15,738 nucleotides of DNA from Candidatus Thorarchaeota archaeon (GTDB lineage Archaea > Asgardarchaeota > Thorarchaeia > Thorarchaeales > Thorarchaeaceae): positions 1-15,738 of the forward strand of contig WTCK01000052.1 of the NCBI GenBank assembly GCA_013138615.1, in the 5' to 3' direction. Below are positions 14,697 through 15,738 of the stretch, piece by piece. Within the stretch, counting starts at the first letter, position 1. Every line of letters begins with the position of its first letter. The notes under the pieces were generated by a model. It made no database searches. It saw only the letters and a list, made by a program, of their open reading frames with translations, and was not told the DNA's origin. The position numbers were made by a program, and so were the translations under genes.

Positions 14697-15401
14697 TACG
14701 TGGTACTCTATCTTGCTGCTCGACATCAGACGAGTCAAGAGTTCCTCTGCAATCTGAAGCTTAATCCTCTTCCGCTTACCGGCACGGAAATTCCCATCGC
14801 GATTGGGTTTTGACCACTTGCCTACGGTTGTCCCGAAATCCATCCCCGCAAGTACTATGCGTCTTGGTGCATTCTGGGCAATGATGTGACAAGCTCTATC
14901 TCCGTCAGTGAAGCCACCCCAGAGAAATACATTGTTTGTGGGTTCGACCTGGGTGCTTCCTAATATCTTCCCTAAACTGGGAACCGACTTTCTCACTGTT
15001 TCCATGTTGTCACCATGAGCATGAACAATGGCTAGGGTGCCACGCTCTACTGTATTCCTAATATGCTCAATTCGTCCATCAAGGTCAGTCACAATAATGT
15101 CACAGTTTAGTCCCACATTCACAAACGCTGATATCGCTCCATCCGCAGCAACGTATACGGCATTATCAAATTTCTTTGATTCAATCACAGTTTCAAGATG
15201 TCGCTCTAGAGAAGGGCCCGCTCCGCATACTATTACTGTGCGTTCACTAACAAGCTCCCTCAGGTCACGAAGTAGCGGTTCAGGGTCTATATTCTCAAGC
15301 AGGTCTGTGAGTAGGGCTGTAGCCCTCCGATCTGCTTGAACATCAAGCCCAAGTCTATCAACGATATCCAGATAGAATGGCTTCCACTCTTCCCATCGCA
15401 T
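14688..15401 (-). CDS. mptE: 6-hydroxymethyl-7,8-dihydropterin pyrophosphokinase, MptE type
   Basis: Transfers pyrophosphate from ATP to 6-hydroxymethyl-dihydropterin, the step before the pterin is joined to its aryl partner in methanopterin or folate synthesis; the archaeal, structurally unrelated replacement of bacterial FolK. The 237 residues fit the archaeal family (DUF115 core): VIVCGAGPSLERHL (56-69), VAADGAISA (84-92), DIIVTDLDGRIE (101-112), HAHGDN (127-132), GGFTDGDRACHIIA (162-175) and VLAGMDFG (183-190). The ATG at 15401 has a GGAG nine bases upstream inside the end of folP, and only six bases separate the two genes, so they form an operon. Confidence 0.93.
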   Translation of the reverse strand: MRWEEWKPFYLDIVDRLGLDVQADRRATALLTDLLENIDPEPLLRDLRELVSERTVIVCGAGPSLERHLETVIESKKFDNAVYVAADGAISAFVNVGLNCDIIVTDLDGRIEHIRNTVERGTLAIVHAHGDNMETVRKSVPSLGKILGSTQVEPTNNVFLWGGFTDGDRACHIIAQNAPRRIVLAGMDFGTTVGKWSKPNRDGNFRAGKRKRIKLQIAEELLTRLMSSSKIEYHVLG

Positions 15402-15407
15402 CTGGAA

Positions 15408-15738
15408 CTACTCCGCGCTCTCCCGATTCTCGCTTTCTGCAGATACTCTCCTCAGTGCCTTTCCTACTTTTGCAGCAATCTTGCCCTCTTCCACATCGTG
15501 TGTACGAATTAAGTTGGCGCCATTCGCTACAGCTACAGATGTAGCTGCGATGGTACCCGTGAGTCTTTTACTAGGATCTGACTGATCGAGTAGATCTCCA
15601 ATAAACGCTTTCCTCGAAACACCAACAAGCACAGGGTGTCCCAGACTGCAAAATCTATCCAGCTCTCTGATAATTTCCAGATCCACCTCTGATGGCTTGC
15701 CAAATCCAATACCCGGGTCAATAATGATTTTTTCTTGC
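15408..15738 (-). CDS. folP: Dihydropteroate synthase (C-terminal part, cut by right edge)
   Basis: Joins the pyrophosphorylated pterin made by the next gene's product to p-aminobenzoate or a related aryl compound. Only the last 109 residues are present; the frame is open to the right edge, so the true start lies outside. The TIM-barrel signatures are clear: IIIDPGIGFGK at the left of the fragment, then HPVLVGVSRKAFIG, the R-L-T-GT..A strand-turn, and IRTHDVEEG. The acidic tail (SAESENRESAE) is variable. It is the first gene of an operon with mptE six bases downstream. The fragment cannot tell whether the aryl substrate is free p-aminobenzoate or a derivative as in methanopterin synthesis. 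Confidence 0.92.
   Translation of the reverse strand, partial: QEKIIIDPGIGFGKPSEVDLEIIRELDRFCSLGHPVLVGVSRKAFIGDLLDQSDPSKRLTGTIAATSVAVANGANLIRTHDVEEGKIAAKVGKALRRVSAESENRESAE
15411..15414 (-). promoter_or_regulatory. Ribosome binding site of mptE
   Basis: GGAG on the minus strand, nine bases before the mptE ATG and overlapping the last codons of folP. It supports the start choice at 15401 and operon expression. Confidence 0.55.

Noticed and set aside
15684..15686. GTG at this position as the start of folP
   Set aside because: The conserved IIIDPGIGFGK motif continues upstream in frame to the right edge, so the gene is truncated by the window.
1..15738. Long reading frames opposite real genes (for example 3303-3710, 7457-7900, 5155-5478)
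   Set aside because: They lie antisense to confidently identified genes, have no recognisable domain, and are explained by codon bias of the real strand.
1..15738. CRISPR arrays, insertion sequences, attachment sites or prophage genes
   Set aside because: No regularly spaced direct repeats, transposase or integrase motifs were found on either strand by reading.

Overview
This window looks like a compact archaeal chromosome segment. Several signs point to archaea: the large subunit of the archaeal family D DNA polymerase, a multi-OB replication protein A, RadB, an XPD/Rad3 helicase with iron-sulfur cysteines, an archaeal-type topoisomerase IA, CDP-archaeol synthase (ether lipids) and the archaeal pterin kinase MptE. 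Two small genes resemble proteins best known from eukaryotes: an OSTC/OST3-OST6-like membrane protein (14232-14696) and a proteasome-assembly-chaperone-4-like protein (11432-11776). Together with the moderate base composition, this suggests an Asgard-group archaeon, possibly Thorarchaeia-like. That placement is inference from family content, not a phylogenetic result.

Layout from left to right: the end of a SufS/Csd-type cysteine desulfurase (+); replication protein A (-), divergent from PolD large subunit (+); a four-CBS-domain protein (-); the operon radB-carS (-); a RuvC/YqgF-like putative nuclease (+), divergent from radB across a very short symmetrical promoter; an XPD-like helicase (-); a PAC4-like small protein (+); topoisomerase I followed by a translationally coupled small zinc protein (-); an OSTC-like three-helix membrane protein (+); and the operon folP-mptE (-), with folP cut by the right edge. 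No rRNA, tRNA, CRISPR array, insertion sequence or phage gene was recognised. There is no intergenic stretch over about 160 bases.

Functionally the window is dominated by DNA replication, recombination and topology: ssDNA binding, replicative polymerase, RecA-like paralog, putative resolvase-like nuclease, 5'-3' helicase and type IA topoisomerase. Between these sit single genes for Fe-S/sulfur mobilisation, lipid synthesis, protein glycosylation, proteasome assembly and pterin synthesis. Convergent neighbours end within a few bases of each other or overlap, leaving no room for long terminators. Divergent neighbours are separated by about 50-140 bases holding AT-rich TATA-like elements about 25 bases before probable transcription starts, as expected for archaeal promoters.

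The most interesting items are the RuvC/YqgF-like protein sharing a mirror-symmetrical promoter with radB, the PAC4-like and OSTC-like eukaryote-type proteins, the small zinc protein coupled to topA, and a nested inverted repeat between carS and the CBS gene.
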